From: Anaerolineae bacterium
GTDB lineage: Bacteria; Chloroflexota; Anaerolineae; Anaerolineales; E44-bin32
Assembly: GCA_011174845.1 (NCBI GenBank)
Contig: DUEW01000078.1
Coordinates: 1-39,403 of the forward strand
Direction: 5' to 3'
DNA length: 39,403 bases
In this document: in pieces, positions 1-9,794 of the stretch
Layout of the letters: the number at the start of each line of letters is the position of its first letter
Position numbering within the stretch: position 1 is the stretch's first letter
Made by a program: the position numbers and the translations under genes
Notes under the pieces: model-generated
The model's input: the letters and a program-made list of their open reading frames with translations, nothing else
What the model was told of the DNA's origin: nothing
Databases searched by the model: none

Positions 1-3000
1 GCTTCTCGCTCGACAGAGAGAGCAAGTCTGCGCGCCTGATTCTGGTACCTCTCCATAAGGTCTCTCTCACCTTTGACGGCCGAGAGTTCAGCAAACCCAT
101 TGAGCACATCTATCAGGAACCAAGCCAACCAGACACTCTCACCCTTCCCCCCATCCCCAACACGATTCATGCCATCGTTCCAGTCACCTATACCGATTAA
201 CGGCAAACCATGAGGTCCGGATGTCAGACCGCGTTCGATCGCACGTTGACAATGCTCAAATAGTGTAGCGGTCTCCATCGCTACCGTTGGCTTAAGAAAA
301 ATCTCCTTCTCGTCTTCTTCTAAACGAGGAGCCTCCAAGAACGAAACCTCCTCGTTAAGGATTTCCTCATCACCCGTGATTTTCACATAATGAGCCACTA
401 CATAAGGCAGCCACAGCAGATCATCAGAAAAACGAGAGCGGATTCCGCCTCCACTTGGTTGATGCCACCAATGCTGAACATCTCCTTCTACGAATTGTCT
501 GCTCGCTGCCAACAAAATGTGCTCCCTTGCGATTTTCGGTGCTGAATATATCAGGGCCATCACATCCTGCAACTGATCTCGAAATCCAAACGCGCCGCCA
601 GATTGGTAGAACGCAGATCGACCCCAGATTCGACAACTCAATGTCTGGTACAAGAGCCAATGATTAATCATGAAATTCACTGCAAGCTCTGGAGTCTCAA
701 CCTGTATGCTCCCTAGAAGGTTGTCCCACCATCTTGTAGTTCGAAGCAGCGCTTCTTCCACCCCGAGATCTTCTCGATATTTTTGCACTAACCGTTGAAC
801 TTCTCCCAAAGAGGTGGTTTGACCCAAAAGACAAATCACATCGGTGCTCTCGCCAGGGGCTAATTCAAGTTTGACCTGCATGGCCGAACATGGATCCAAT
901 CCAGCACCGGTTCGATTAGAAAGATGGAGCCGTTTCATCGCAGCTGGTTCAGATTGCGTGCCGTTACGCCCAATGAACTCAGTACGATCACCAGAGTAAC
1001 TATGCGGCGTGGGATTCATCGTGGCAAACGCGATCCGGTCCCCGTAATCAGCGCTGTACCTATTTCTAGCTATTAACACCTTTGATGCATCATCCCACTT
1101 CGTCTCAATATGTTGCTTGGTTTTTTCACGGTCCTCACCTAATGTCCACTCAAGATAGAATGTGATGGATAAATGTCGCCTGATGGATGAACCATTGCGA
1201 AGATGTAATCGTTGCACACGGATCGGTTCGCCACCGTGTTCATCCATCGGAACAAAGGTGACTAACTCCTGCTCAATCGAGTGGCTATTGTGTTCAAAGA
1301 TCGTAAATCCAACCCCGTGTCTTGTTCGATATGCATCCAACTCTCGAATGGGAAGCGGGGTAGGGGTCCAGAATTTTCCCGTCTCCTCATCACGAATATA
1401 GATCGCATCGGCTGTCGGATCACTTACCGCGTCGTTCGACCAAGCGGTTAACCGATTCTGCTGGCTATTCCCGTACCAGGTGAAGCCGGATCCAGACTCA
1501 CTGATCAAAGTTCCAAAAGTTGGATTGGCAATGACGTTAACCCATGGCGCCGGAGTTTGATCCTCGGGTCCGAGATAAATCGCATAGACTCGACCGTCGT
1601 GCGTAAATCCACCCAAGCCATTGAAATACGCCAGGTCCATGTAAGGAAGCGGTGTTGATGGCTCTTCAGGGACGAATGTAGGAGACAAGATTTTAGGATA
1701 TTCGGTTGTCTTAGACCGAGCAGCCAGCTGCTGGTGCAATGAACCTCGAGAGGCTACCAAGGATACACGTGCAACGGTCAATAAAAGGGTAAGATCCTCT
1801 TCTGGGATCTGATCTATATTAAGCAGGAAGACACCATCAGGTTGATCGACGCCCGTCAGTGAAGACTGAGCTTGGATCAGTCTTTTCAGTTCCTCATTCA
1901 GCGGCTGCTCATAACCACTTGATTCCTCATTAAGGATGACCAGATCCGCCTTCAAACCATGCTGGTGCCAGTAGGTATGAGCTTGCAGTATTTGCCGAAC
2001 GAAACTTATATCGAGTGATTCAGCGATGCTGATGACAGCGATTGGCTTATCTCCTGAAATGCCATAAGGCCAAAGTCGGGATTGATCTAGCTCATTTTGC
2101 CTCAGCACCTCTCCTGGTGGACGAAATGTGGCGCTTGGAAATAATAAATAACTAGCCAACTGCTGGAAACGACGGGCATCATCCGGCTGAATACGTAATT
2201 GACGTAACTCTACCTGAGCTTGGACCCAGGCTAAATCCAAGGCGCGGTCAACAGATTGAGATTCCCTATACCTATCGATAAGTTTGAGCAGTTGGTCGCG
2301 GGTTTCAGCAGCACAAAGGATCAGCGAAAATCGAGTTCGCTGTCTCGGCTCCAAAGCCACTTCACGACGCAGGCTAAAAATCGGATCTAATACAGGTCCT
2401 TCTGTATTGGATAAACCTTGTTTTATGGCTATCGGATTCGCTGTTGTATGGCCACGACCGATAAAGCGTCGTCGATCGGTCTCAAATTGCATCGAGTCGA
2501 CTTTAACGGAATCATAGTTTATTAGGTGGCCAACCCATATTGGAGGATCATCTTCGTCACGTGGTCGTCGCGAGGCGATTAACGCTCCCCGATCGGAAAT
2601 AGCTTCCGTTTCGATAAAAAGCTTGTTGAAAGCTGGGTGTTGACGGTCCGCGTCGTGAGGCGCCATTGCTAGCTCAAGATAACTAGTAATCTCCAACTTC
2701 CGCCGGCGGTTCGTACGATTAATGAGCGTGATACGACGGATCTCAATATTGTCTTCGGGCGAGACTGTGATCACACTCTCGCTTTCGATACCCTCATCGG
2801 AGCGTCGTATCTCAGCACGATCGATGGTGAAGCTTATGGCATAATTATCCATCCCTCCACCTACAGGCTGATAAGCGTTGCTCCAAGCTTTATCCGTCTC
2901 CGTATCACGGAAGTAGCAGAAGATTCCCCAATTATCACGAGTGGTGTCCGACCTCCAGCGAGTGATATCAAAATTGCGCCAGCGGCTATAACCTCCACCT

Positions 3001-6000
3001 GCCCCGGTTATCATCAAGCTATATTCTCTGTTACTTATGAGCTGAGTAACGGGTGTTGGAGTGTGTGGCGTGTCAAATTTACTGACCGAGGGTGCCACCT
3101 CGGCGCTCACTGCTAGGGATCCTGCATGTTCCCGGCTTGGAAATTCATTCACTGGAGGGGCAATCGGAATCCGCTCATACAAGAGTGGTTCTGTTGCCCT
3201 GACGCGCGCATCGGAATGAAATCGTCTCTGCAATGGCTGATCATTTACCAGGCTGTTGATCGCTAGAAATCCCATTGCTTGGTGGTGAGCCATATACGTT
3301 CGCGCTGGGACGCCACGTTTCCCATCACGACTGCGATGTCGGCTAAAGTCAATGGCATCATAGTAACCGTAACTGTCATGGAGCCCAATCTGATCTAACC
3401 TTCTCAGGTTACGAATCGCTGCCTCCGGTTTGATCATGAGGGCCAACATCGTGGCATACGGGGCGACCACCAACTCATCCCCGAGACCTCGTTTTAAACC
3501 TAAGCCCGGTACCCCAAATGCCTTGTACTGATAGATCTTATTGTTATCTAGATCACTAAAAGCCGATTCGGATATTCCCCATGGAACACCACGTTGGCGC
3601 GCATAATCGATTTGCTGCGCTACTGCCTCACGAGCGGCCATATCAAGCAGTGAATTTCCAAACCTCCGCTGAAGAAGCATCGGCATTAGGTATTCAAACA
3701 TCGTCCCTGTCCAACTGAGCAACAGATGACGATTGCCTACTTTGGCGAATGGTCGTGCCAACGCTAGCCAATGGTCGCTTTTCACATCGCCTCTGGCAAT
3801 AGCGACAAAACTGGCTAATCGAGCTTCACTTGCTAGCAGATCGTAATGGGATGGATCTAAATGCTGCTCGTTGAGGTTGTACCCTATAGAGAATAGCCGG
3901 CGGTTTTTGTCATAGAGGAACCGCATATTAATGCCATCGCTCAGATCACGAATTCGATGGATTAGGTTTTCTGCATCTGAGAGCATCTCACCAGCAAACC
4001 ACTTTGCTCGCGAAAAATCCTCCCTGATTCTATTTACCCACTCTTTAAGATGATCCGGGGGGGAGTTAGATAATTGCTCATATTCGGTTTCTAAGAGCGT
4101 AATGAAATGAACGTTTCCAGAAGCTATATCTCTTAACGATAGGGGATCTCCTAAGCATTTGCGGTAGGCTTCCTTAACCCTGTTGTTGAAATAATTTAAG
4201 TTGTCCTTTGGCTCTTGTAAAATAAATTCGACCCAGGGAAGGTAGCGATTAATGATTTCCACCCAAGCCCTCAACTGTTGTTGTGCCTTACCAGCCCAAT
4301 ATCTTGCTTCACCGTCCAGCTGCGAATCCTGCGTCAGAAGGCGGACGAGCTCATCAACAGAATTGACTGCTGACCAAGTTTGCAGAATTAATTCTTCGAG
4401 ATTTTTCGATTTTGTTAGGAGCATCCCTTCGAGTCTCTCAAAGATTTCGCTGTATCTCACCCGATGACCGGTTTTCTTTAACACCTCCTGTATGATTCGC
4501 AGTATGTCCATCAAACCCTGAGAAGCTTGTTCCCCGACAAGTGGAGATTCGATCACTTCTTGAATTCCTTGATCGAGCGCCCAAAGGCTTCCTAATAGGT
4601 TTCCACTATCGACTGTGGAGACATATCGAGGAGTTAGTGGCTTAAGATCGTGAAGTTCATACCAATTGAGCAGATGTCCTTCAAACCGTTCGAGATGATC
4701 CAAAGAGTTGAAGGTCTGGATCACCCGTTGAACGAATTGATCACCAGTCACATATCCCAAATCGTAAGCTCCTAAAGCACTCAGCAGCCAGAGCCCAATG
4801 TTGGTTGGGCTGGTTCGCATCGCCAGTTCTTTGCGATGCGAGATTTGGTAGTTGTCTGGTGGCAACCATTTTGTATCTGGGTTTACAAAATCATCGTAGA
4901 AGCGCCAAGTCTCTCGGGCGATTTGCCTCAGCTCTTGGGTTTCTGAAGCCCCGATCCGCACTTGGCGCGGTGTTCGGTCAGGCTTGACGCTCAGCCACCT
5001 AGCAATGAAAGGACTGATAAACCAAAGGCACAAATAGGGTGAAGCGAAAATCAAACTCATGGGTTCAACCCGCCAAAGGATTCCCGTCAATCCGATCGAA
5101 AGGGCACTGATCAGCCCCATGTGGATATAAAACGCGCGCGCGTGGCCGGAAGCTTCCCATTGTGCCATTTGAGCCGTTGTCCATTCCAAGAGTCTTTGGT
5201 GGCTGATTAATCGTCGATACCAAACCCTGCACATAGCATCGATGGCCAGGGTAGCTTGATGGGGTAGAAACGCGACTTCTATAGAGGCGTGAAGGAAATC
5301 ATGAACTAACTCTTGCCATGAGATGTTACCTGATCCGGTTGATAGGGTTATCCAAGTTATGAGCTTTGATATCGGTCTGAAGAGAAATAATAAACCAGCA
5401 AGCATACTAGCGATTGCGCCAATAATCGGTGAAACCAGCCAGCTTACTGTAAGCATGAGGACGGAGGACGGCGAAACCAAGCTCCGACGCAGGTTATCGA
5501 ACACCTTCCAACGGTTCAACGTACTTAGCCGATTCTGTACCCGTCGACCCTTTGGCCCTGGTATCCAAGATGTCACCCAATCCGCGATCTGCCAATCACC
5601 CCTGATCCATCTATGCTGTCGGATGGAGTAAGCCATATAATCGGCGGGAAAATCATCGAACAGCTCAATATCGCTAGCAAGCCCCACCCTCATGTGAGCG
5701 CCCTCGATCAGATCATGGCTGAGGATCCTGCCCTCCGGAAATCTACCACCAAGCACACGATGGAAGACCCTTGGATCATAAATGCCCTTGCCGTGATAAG
5801 AGCCCTCTCCTGAAAGATCTTGATATACATCTGAAACGGCTTTGGTGTACGGATCAGCTCCAACGGGATCGGTGAAGAAGCGGCTAAATCGTGTTGCGGT
5901 GGCGCTTGGTAAAGAAGTGCTGACACGGGGTTGGATGATGGCATAGCCCTCACGAATCGTATCGCCCTCTGGCGAGAGTCGTGGTTGGTTCAAAGGATGA

Positions 6001-8387
6001 GCCAGTGTTTCGACAAGTCGTCGAGCACTGTTAACGGGGAGCTGAGTATCGCTATCCAGTGTGATAACAAAACGGATATCTTTCAAACGGTCAGGTAAGC
6101 CGGCATGAAGAATCCTTTCACTAGGGCCTGGCGTTTCACTTATAAGCAATCGATTGAGATCTTCTAACTTGCCCCTTTTACGTTCCCTACCGATGAAACA
6201 GCCTTCAGACTCCGACCACTCACGATCGCGATGGAAGAGATAAAATCGATCCTCACTATAGAACTGATTAAGGTTCTCAATTCGCTCAACAGCTAATGCC
6301 AGTAATGCATCATCCCCATCCATCCGCTGCATATCAGCATCGGTGAAATCACTAAACAATCCATACAATAGGTTTGGATCAGGATTTGCTAAGTAACGGA
6401 TTTCCAACTTAGATACTTCATCAAGGATTGTCTCTTGATCGACCAGCAGGATAGGCACTACAACTAACGTGCGATACTCTACAGGAATGCCTTTTTCCTC
6501 AAAGGATAATTTTGGTAATGTTCTCGGCGGTAATACCCGTGTTATTAGGTAATTAACGAGAAGAATGGCAAATTGACTGGCTGGTAAAACGGTAACTAAG
6601 GAAATAGCCACATACAAAAACGGGGACCGAATTCCAATCAAATTCAAGATTCCAAGTGCAAAGCCGACGGCAATGACATTAATGAAGCTGATGGAGGTGA
6701 TATATAAAAGAGAATGATTTCGATAGACCCACTGTAGTGCACGATTTCTGCGACTATCTCGGCAGGTTAATCGATCAATCAGTTGGTCACGACCCTTATC
6801 TACCAAGTAATAACCGATGTGGTGGAATAGTGAATCTACAGGATGTTCGGCAGCTATCTCAACCACAATCTTAGCCACCTGTTCCTCAGTAATACCAGCG
6901 CAGAATGCGAGTTCCTCCACCGAACGACGATAACGATCGCGTGTTTCAAAGTCCATTTGATGATAGACACCAGCAGGGTCCATACGTAACGCCACATCAA
7001 CCCGACTCTGATCTTCAAAGATTTCGCGCCAATCTAAGAGTGCTAACTGACGTAGACTTGTGATCGCGTTTCCGATTGAGGTCTGATCGGATGCTTGGCG
7101 AATCTGTTCCTGATAAATGATCTCATCCAGCTCAATACTTAATTTCCGTTCAAGCCAACTTTGAACCAGAAGAAGGGCTGTTTCCTCGTCGTATAAATTT
7201 CCGGTAAGCTGAGCCGCGAAATACATGCTCGGCTCAGGAACTTCACTAATCACTTCATTAAAGAGTGAAAATAGCTTATCCGGATCTCGTCGGGTAAAAG
7301 TGAGAAGCCGATTGGACCAAAAATCAGCGATTTCATTTTCACGCAGACGCTTGCTCACCTGTTCCACAAGCTGTCGCAGACTATCGATCAAGGCAATACG
7401 AAGCATTAATGGTAATGCCCACAATTCCCCAATTGTTAGGGGGGCAACCGATTGATAGGCTTCAAGAAAATCTGTTATGTTATGACGATCGAGCATACCA
7501 TCTGTATGGCGTATCAACTCGACTGATAGCCGATAGACCCTTGGCTCAACCTTCTGACCGTCTGTCGTTAAAACTGGAAGCTGACGGTAAAATTTCTTCG
7601 GAAGATTGAGCCTTACGTCGTTTATATGCCTCTGTACAATGTAGGAGTTATCCAAAATCCATTCGGCTGAGGTAGAAATTCCCAATTCCATGTGGGATGC
7701 ATCCACTAATTCTGAACGGATCGATTCGATAACGTCTTCACAAATCTCAAGTTGCTTATAAAGTGTTTCATCATGAGAGGTGTCTGATCGAAATAGGTGA
7801 CTAGCGGCAAGGTTTGTCGCATGTTCCTTGAGTTCAACTGTTGGCAGCGCCTCAACTTGAAGTGGCTCCTGATCAGTTTCGATCTCTCGTTCTGGGTGAA
7901 TGACAAAGATTGGAGGTTGAGATTCAGCAAAATCTTGAAGTGTGTGGAATGCGTTATCCATCGATTCCGGGAAGGTTTGGACAATAACGACCGTTTCTCC
8001 CGAAACTAAGAATCGCATAGTCCTTTCGATGAGCTTCTCATCAATACCAAGTCGGAATACGCGAAAGAGAATTCCCCCGGACAAACCACCTTGCAGCCCC
8101 CCCAACAAACCCATTACGGAAAGAAATAAGAAATCTGAAACTGTCCATTGGATTCCTTTGAACAGGATCAACCACACACCTACCAACACCCCAAGAATCG
8201 ATCCAAGGATGATTCCCCAAAAGACAAATTGTCTTGTAGAAAGCATATTGATACTATGGTTCTCATTTGGGAATTTATGCATGAGACATGAACGGCGGAA
8301 TCGATTCCGACGAAGCTGTCGATAAGCCACCCTGCCGTCTTCCAGGCTTGTGTAAAAACCGATGAGGATGCCCATCTTGCCCATCAT
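1..8387 (-). CDS. Cyclic beta-1,2-glucan synthase-like giant protein (glycosyltransferase + glucoamylase-like + GH94 phosphorylase domains), 3' end truncated by window edge
   Basis: Reading the minus strand from ATG at 8387 (MMGKMGILIGFYTSLEDGRVAYRQLRRNRFRRSC...) gives an apparently open frame to position 1. The C-terminal part contains GH94 hallmarks FYQSGGAFGFRDQLQDVMALIYSAP (about 610-540) and GDWNDGMNRVGDGGKGESVWLAWFL (about 195-110), in frame with the start (8387-602 divisible by 3). Middle region reads ...VVVPILLVDQETILDEVSKLEIRYLANPDPNLLYGLFSDFTDAD..., a glycosyltransferase-like segment. Small ORFs listed inside it are shadows. Confidence 0.88.
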   Translation of the reverse strand, partial: MMGKMGILIGFYTSLEDGRVAYRQLRRNRFRRSCLMHKFPNENHSINMLSTRQFVFWGIILGSILGVLVGVWLILFKGIQWTVSDFLFLSVMGLLGGLQGGLSGGILFRVFRLGIDEKLIERTMRFLVSGETVVIVQTFPESMDNAFHTLQDFAESQPPIFVIHPEREIETDQEPLQVEALPTVELKEHATNLAASHLFRSDTSHDETLYKQLEICEDVIESIRSELVDASHMELGISTSAEWILDNSYIVQRHINDVRLNLPKKFYRQLPVLTTDGQKVEPRVYRLSVELIRHTDGMLDRHNITDFLEAYQSVAPLTIGELWALPLMLRIALIDSLRQLVEQVSKRLRENEIADFWSNRLLTFTRRDPDKLFSLFNEVISEVPEPSMYFAAQLTGNLYDEETALLLVQSWLERKLSIELDEIIYQEQIRQASDQTSIGNAITSLRQLALLDWREIFEDQSRVDVALRMDPAGVYHQMDFETRDRYRRSVEELAFCAGITEEQVAKIVVEIAAEHPVDSLFHHIGYYLVDKGRDQLIDRLTCRDSRRNRALQWVYRNHSLLYITSISFINVIAVGFALGILNLIGIRSPFLYVAISLVTVLPASQFAILLVNYLITRVLPPRTLPKLSFEEKGIPVEYRTLVVVPILLVDQETILDEVSKLEIRYLANPDPNLLYGLFSDFTDADMQRMDGDDALLALAVERIENLNQFYSEDRFYLFHRDREWSESEGCFIGRERKRGKLEDLNRLLISETPGPSERILHAGLPDRLKDIRFVITLDSDTQLPVNSARRLVETLAHPLNQPRLSPEGDTIREGYAIIQPRVSTSLPSATATRFSRFFTDPVGADPYTKAVSDVYQDLSGEGSYHGKGIYDPRVFHRVLGGRFPEGRILSHDLIEGAHMRVGLASDIELFDDFPADYMAYSIRQHRWIRGDWQIADWVTSWIPGPKGRRVQNRLSTLNRWKVFDNLRRSLVSPSSVLMLTVSWLVSPIIGAIASMLAGLLFLFRPISKLITWITLSTGSGNISWQELVHDFLHASIEVAFLPHQATLAIDAMCRVWYRRLISHQRLLEWTTAQMAQWEASGHARAFYIHMGLISALSIGLTGILWRVEPMSLIFASPYLCLWFISPFIARWLSVKPDRTPRQVRIGASETQELRQIARETWRFYDDFVNPDTKWLPPDNYQISHRKELAMRTSPTNIGLWLLSALGAYDLGYVTGDQFVQRVIQTFNSLDHLERFEGHLLNWYELHDLKPLTPRYVSTVDSGNLLGSLWALDQGIQEVIESPLVGEQASQGLMDILRIIQEVLKKTGHRVRYSEIFERLEGMLLTKSKNLEELILQTWSAVNSVDELVRLLTQDSQLDGEARYWAGKAQQQLRAWVEIINRYLPWVEFILQEPKDNLNYFNNRVKEAYRKCLGDPLSLRDIASGNVHFITLLETEYEQLSNSPPDHLKEWVNRIREDFSRAKWFAGEMLSDAENLIHRIRDLSDGINMRFLYDKNRRLFSIGYNLNEQHLDPSHYDLLASEARLASFVAIARGDVKSDHWLALARPFAKVGNRHLLLSWTGTMFEYLMPMLLQRRFGNSLLDMAAREAVAQQIDYARQRGVPWGISESAFSDLDNNKIYQYKAFGVPGLGLKRGLGDELVVAPYATMLALMIKPEAAIRNLRRLDQIGLHDSYGYYDAIDFSRHRSRDGKRGVPARTYMAHHQAMGFLAINSLVNDQPLQRRFHSDARVRATEPLLYERIPIAPPVNEFPSREHAGSLAVSAEVAPSVSKFDTPHTPTPVTQLISNREYSLMITGAGGGYSRWRNFDITRWRSDTTRDNWGIFCYFRDTETDKAWSNAYQPVGGGMDNYAISFTIDRAEIRRSDEGIESESVITVSPEDNIEIRRITLINRTNRRRKLEITSYLELAMAPHDADRQHPAFNKLFIETEAISDRGALIASRRPRDEDDPPIWVGHLINYDSVKVDSMQFETDRRRFIGRGHTTANPIAIKQGLSNTEGPVLDPIFSLRREVALEPRQRTRFSLILCAAETRDQLLKLIDRYRESQSVDRALDLAWVQAQVELRQLRIQPDDARRFQQLASYLLFPSATFRPPGEVLRQNELDQSRLWPYGISGDKPIAVISIAESLDISFVRQILQAHTYWHQHGLKADLVILNEESSGYEQPLNEELKRLIQAQSSLTGVDQPDGVFLLNIDQIPEEDLTLLLTVARVSLVASRGSLHQQLAARSKTTEYPKILSPTFVPEEPSTPLPYMDLAYFNGLGGFTHDGRVYAIYLGPEDQTPAPWVNVIANPTFGTLISESGSGFTWYGNSQQNRLTAWSNDAVSDPTADAIYIRDEETGKFWTPTPLPIRELDAYRTRHGVGFTIFEHNSHSIEQELVTFVPMDEHGGEPIRVQRLHLRNGSSIRRHLSITFYLEWTLGEDREKTKQHIETKWDDASKVLIARNRYSADYGDRIAFATMNPTPHSYSGDRTEFIGRNGTQSEPAAMKRLHLSNRTGAGLDPCSAMQVKLELAPGESTDVICLLGQTTSLGEVQRLVQKYREDLGVEEALLRTTRWWDNLLGSIQVETPELAVNFMINHWLLYQTLSCRIWGRSAFYQSGGAFGFRDQLQDVMALIYSAPKIAREHILLAASRQFVEGDVQHWWHQPSGGGIRSRFSDDLLWLPYVVAHYVKITGDEEILNEEVSFLEAPRLEEDEKEIFLKPTVAMETATLFEHCQRAIERGLTSGPHGLPLIGIGDWNDGMNRVGDGGKGESVWLAWFLIDVLNGFAELSAVKGERDLMERYQNQARRLALSVERE

Positions 8388-8558
8388 TTTGTGCTACACC
8401 CAAACCATCATAGTGTCATTAATACTCTATCGATCGGACCCAAATTATTATGCTGACACCCTACGTTAGACTTTGATAATTTTTTTTATTTTTTGAATCG
8501 CATCTAATCCATGGAAGACTTTTCAAGTCCGGAGCCTGATGAGATTTCTATTGCGTCC

Positions 8559-9275
8559 TTAGCTTGTTCCGTAAACAGGAATTGTTGCACCATGGATCGC
8601 ATATGCTGTATCTGAAGCCAAAAAAAGAATAACGTCTGCGATGGCTTCAGGTTTTACCCAACGATCATAGTTTGCATCTGGTGTCGATTTTCGATTCTCT
8701 TCCGTATCAATCGTCCCGGGCAGAACACAATTAACGTTGATGCCATGCAACTTAAGCTCAGCAGATAAGCTCTCGGTTAAACGGATTAAAGCGCTCTTTG
8801 ACGCTCCGTAGGCAGCTGCATTGGCGACGCCTTTCAAACCTGGTCGCGCACCGATGTTTATGATCGCGCCCAAACCTGCTTGGAGCATGAACGGGATCAC
8901 AGCTCGACAGGTGATGAAAGCGGTTCGCGCATTAAGATTGAGCATAAAATCCCACATTTCCAGGGAAGTTTCATGAACGGGGGTTCCTGCACGGTAACCT
9001 CCAGCGGTGTTCACCAAGACATCGATCCGTCCATGATGTTCAATCACTCGGCTGACCGCGTTCTCAACCGAATCTGGATCCGTGAGGTCGACGGAACCGA
9101 TTAGAAGATGGTTGGGAGATTTGCCTAAATCACCACAAACTTCTTCGAGACGATCTAGACGCCGATCAAACAACGCGAGATTCGCTCCAGCGCGATCAAA
9201 CTTGTACGCGACGGTACTCCCCAAATTCCCTGCCGCGCCGGTCACAAGGATTGTGCGATCTGCGAAATTAAACAT
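8559..9275 (-). CDS. SDR family NAD(P)-dependent oxidoreductase
   Basis: 238 aa; ILVTGAAGNLGSTVA cofactor motif, NTAGG, YGASK catalytic YxxxK, PGTIDTE. Confidence 0.93.
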   Translation of the reverse strand: MFNFADRTILVTGAAGNLGSTVAYKFDRAGANLALFDRRLDRLEEVCGDLGKSPNHLLIGSVDLTDPDSVENAVSRVIEHHGRIDVLVNTAGGYRAGTPVHETSLEMWDFMLNLNARTAFITCRAVIPFMLQAGLGAIINIGARPGLKGVANAAAYGASKSALIRLTESLSAELKLHGINVNCVLPGTIDTEENRKSTPDANYDRWVKPEAIADVILFLASDTAYAIHGATIPVYGTS

Positions 9276-9440
9276 TGGATCCGAATTCCTCCTTACGTGT
9301 GTCGCCCTAAACCTTGAACGCTAGGAGCGATACGCTCTCCATGGAATAGGCACCTCGTCATGTTACTTCCATTAACACTCAAAGAATGGATTATAACAGA
9401 CCAAGTTGACCCTTCTAGCGAAATATCTGAGGATCCCTGA

Positions 9441-9517
9441 GTCACAAGTCGCAAGTCACAAGCTACAGGCTACAGGCTACAAGCCTCAAGCTTCAGGCTG
9501 CAAGCTTAAAGTCACAT
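9441..9517. repeat. Degenerate heptamer tandem repeat, left arm (about 10 units, consensus G-Y-Y-N-C-A-R)
   Basis: gtcacaa|gtcgcaa|gtcacaa|gctacag|gctacag|gctacaa|gcctcaa|gcttcag|gctgcaa|gcttaaa|gtcacat in strict 7-nt register. Confidence 0.85.
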
Positions 9518-9561
9518 TCCGCAGGTCAATTTCAATGGCCATGAACAAACCGCTGATATAA

Positions 9562-9610
9562 GACTTGTGACTTGCGACTTGAAGCATGTAGCTTGAAGCC
9601 TGAAGCTTGC
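9562..9610. repeat. Degenerate heptamer tandem repeat, right arm, inverted relative to left arm (7 units)
   Basis: gacttgt|gacttgc|gacttga|agcatgt|agcttga|agcctga|agcttgc; reverse complement gives units acaagtc, gcaagtc, tcaagct, tcaggct, matching the left array. Confidence 0.85.
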
Positions 9611-9794
9611 AGTTTTTTAAGTTAGAGATATATGACGATTTCATCATCTAAAAGAGATCATAATCCTACGACATTTGAAGCATAGCTTGGTAATATTTTT
9701 ATACAATTTCGAATACAATGACCTCCGAGCTTGGGGTTGAAAACCCGAAAATTTACAATATTTATCAGTCTGAGATTATTGGATAATTCTTTCC

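Noticed and set aside
424-8325. Many 60-130 aa ORFs on both strands in the left 8.4 kb
   Set aside because: They lie within the giant minus-strand glucan synthase frame, lack family motifs and look like shadow ORFs.
9441-9612. CRISPR-like array
   Set aside because: Period is 7 nt with no unique spacers and no cas genes nearby.
9687-9720. Sigma70-like promoter (TTGGTA ... TACAAT) before the FAD/Fe-S gene
   Set aside because: Spacing to either TACAAT is poor (about 9 or 21 nt); AT-rich region but not convincing.
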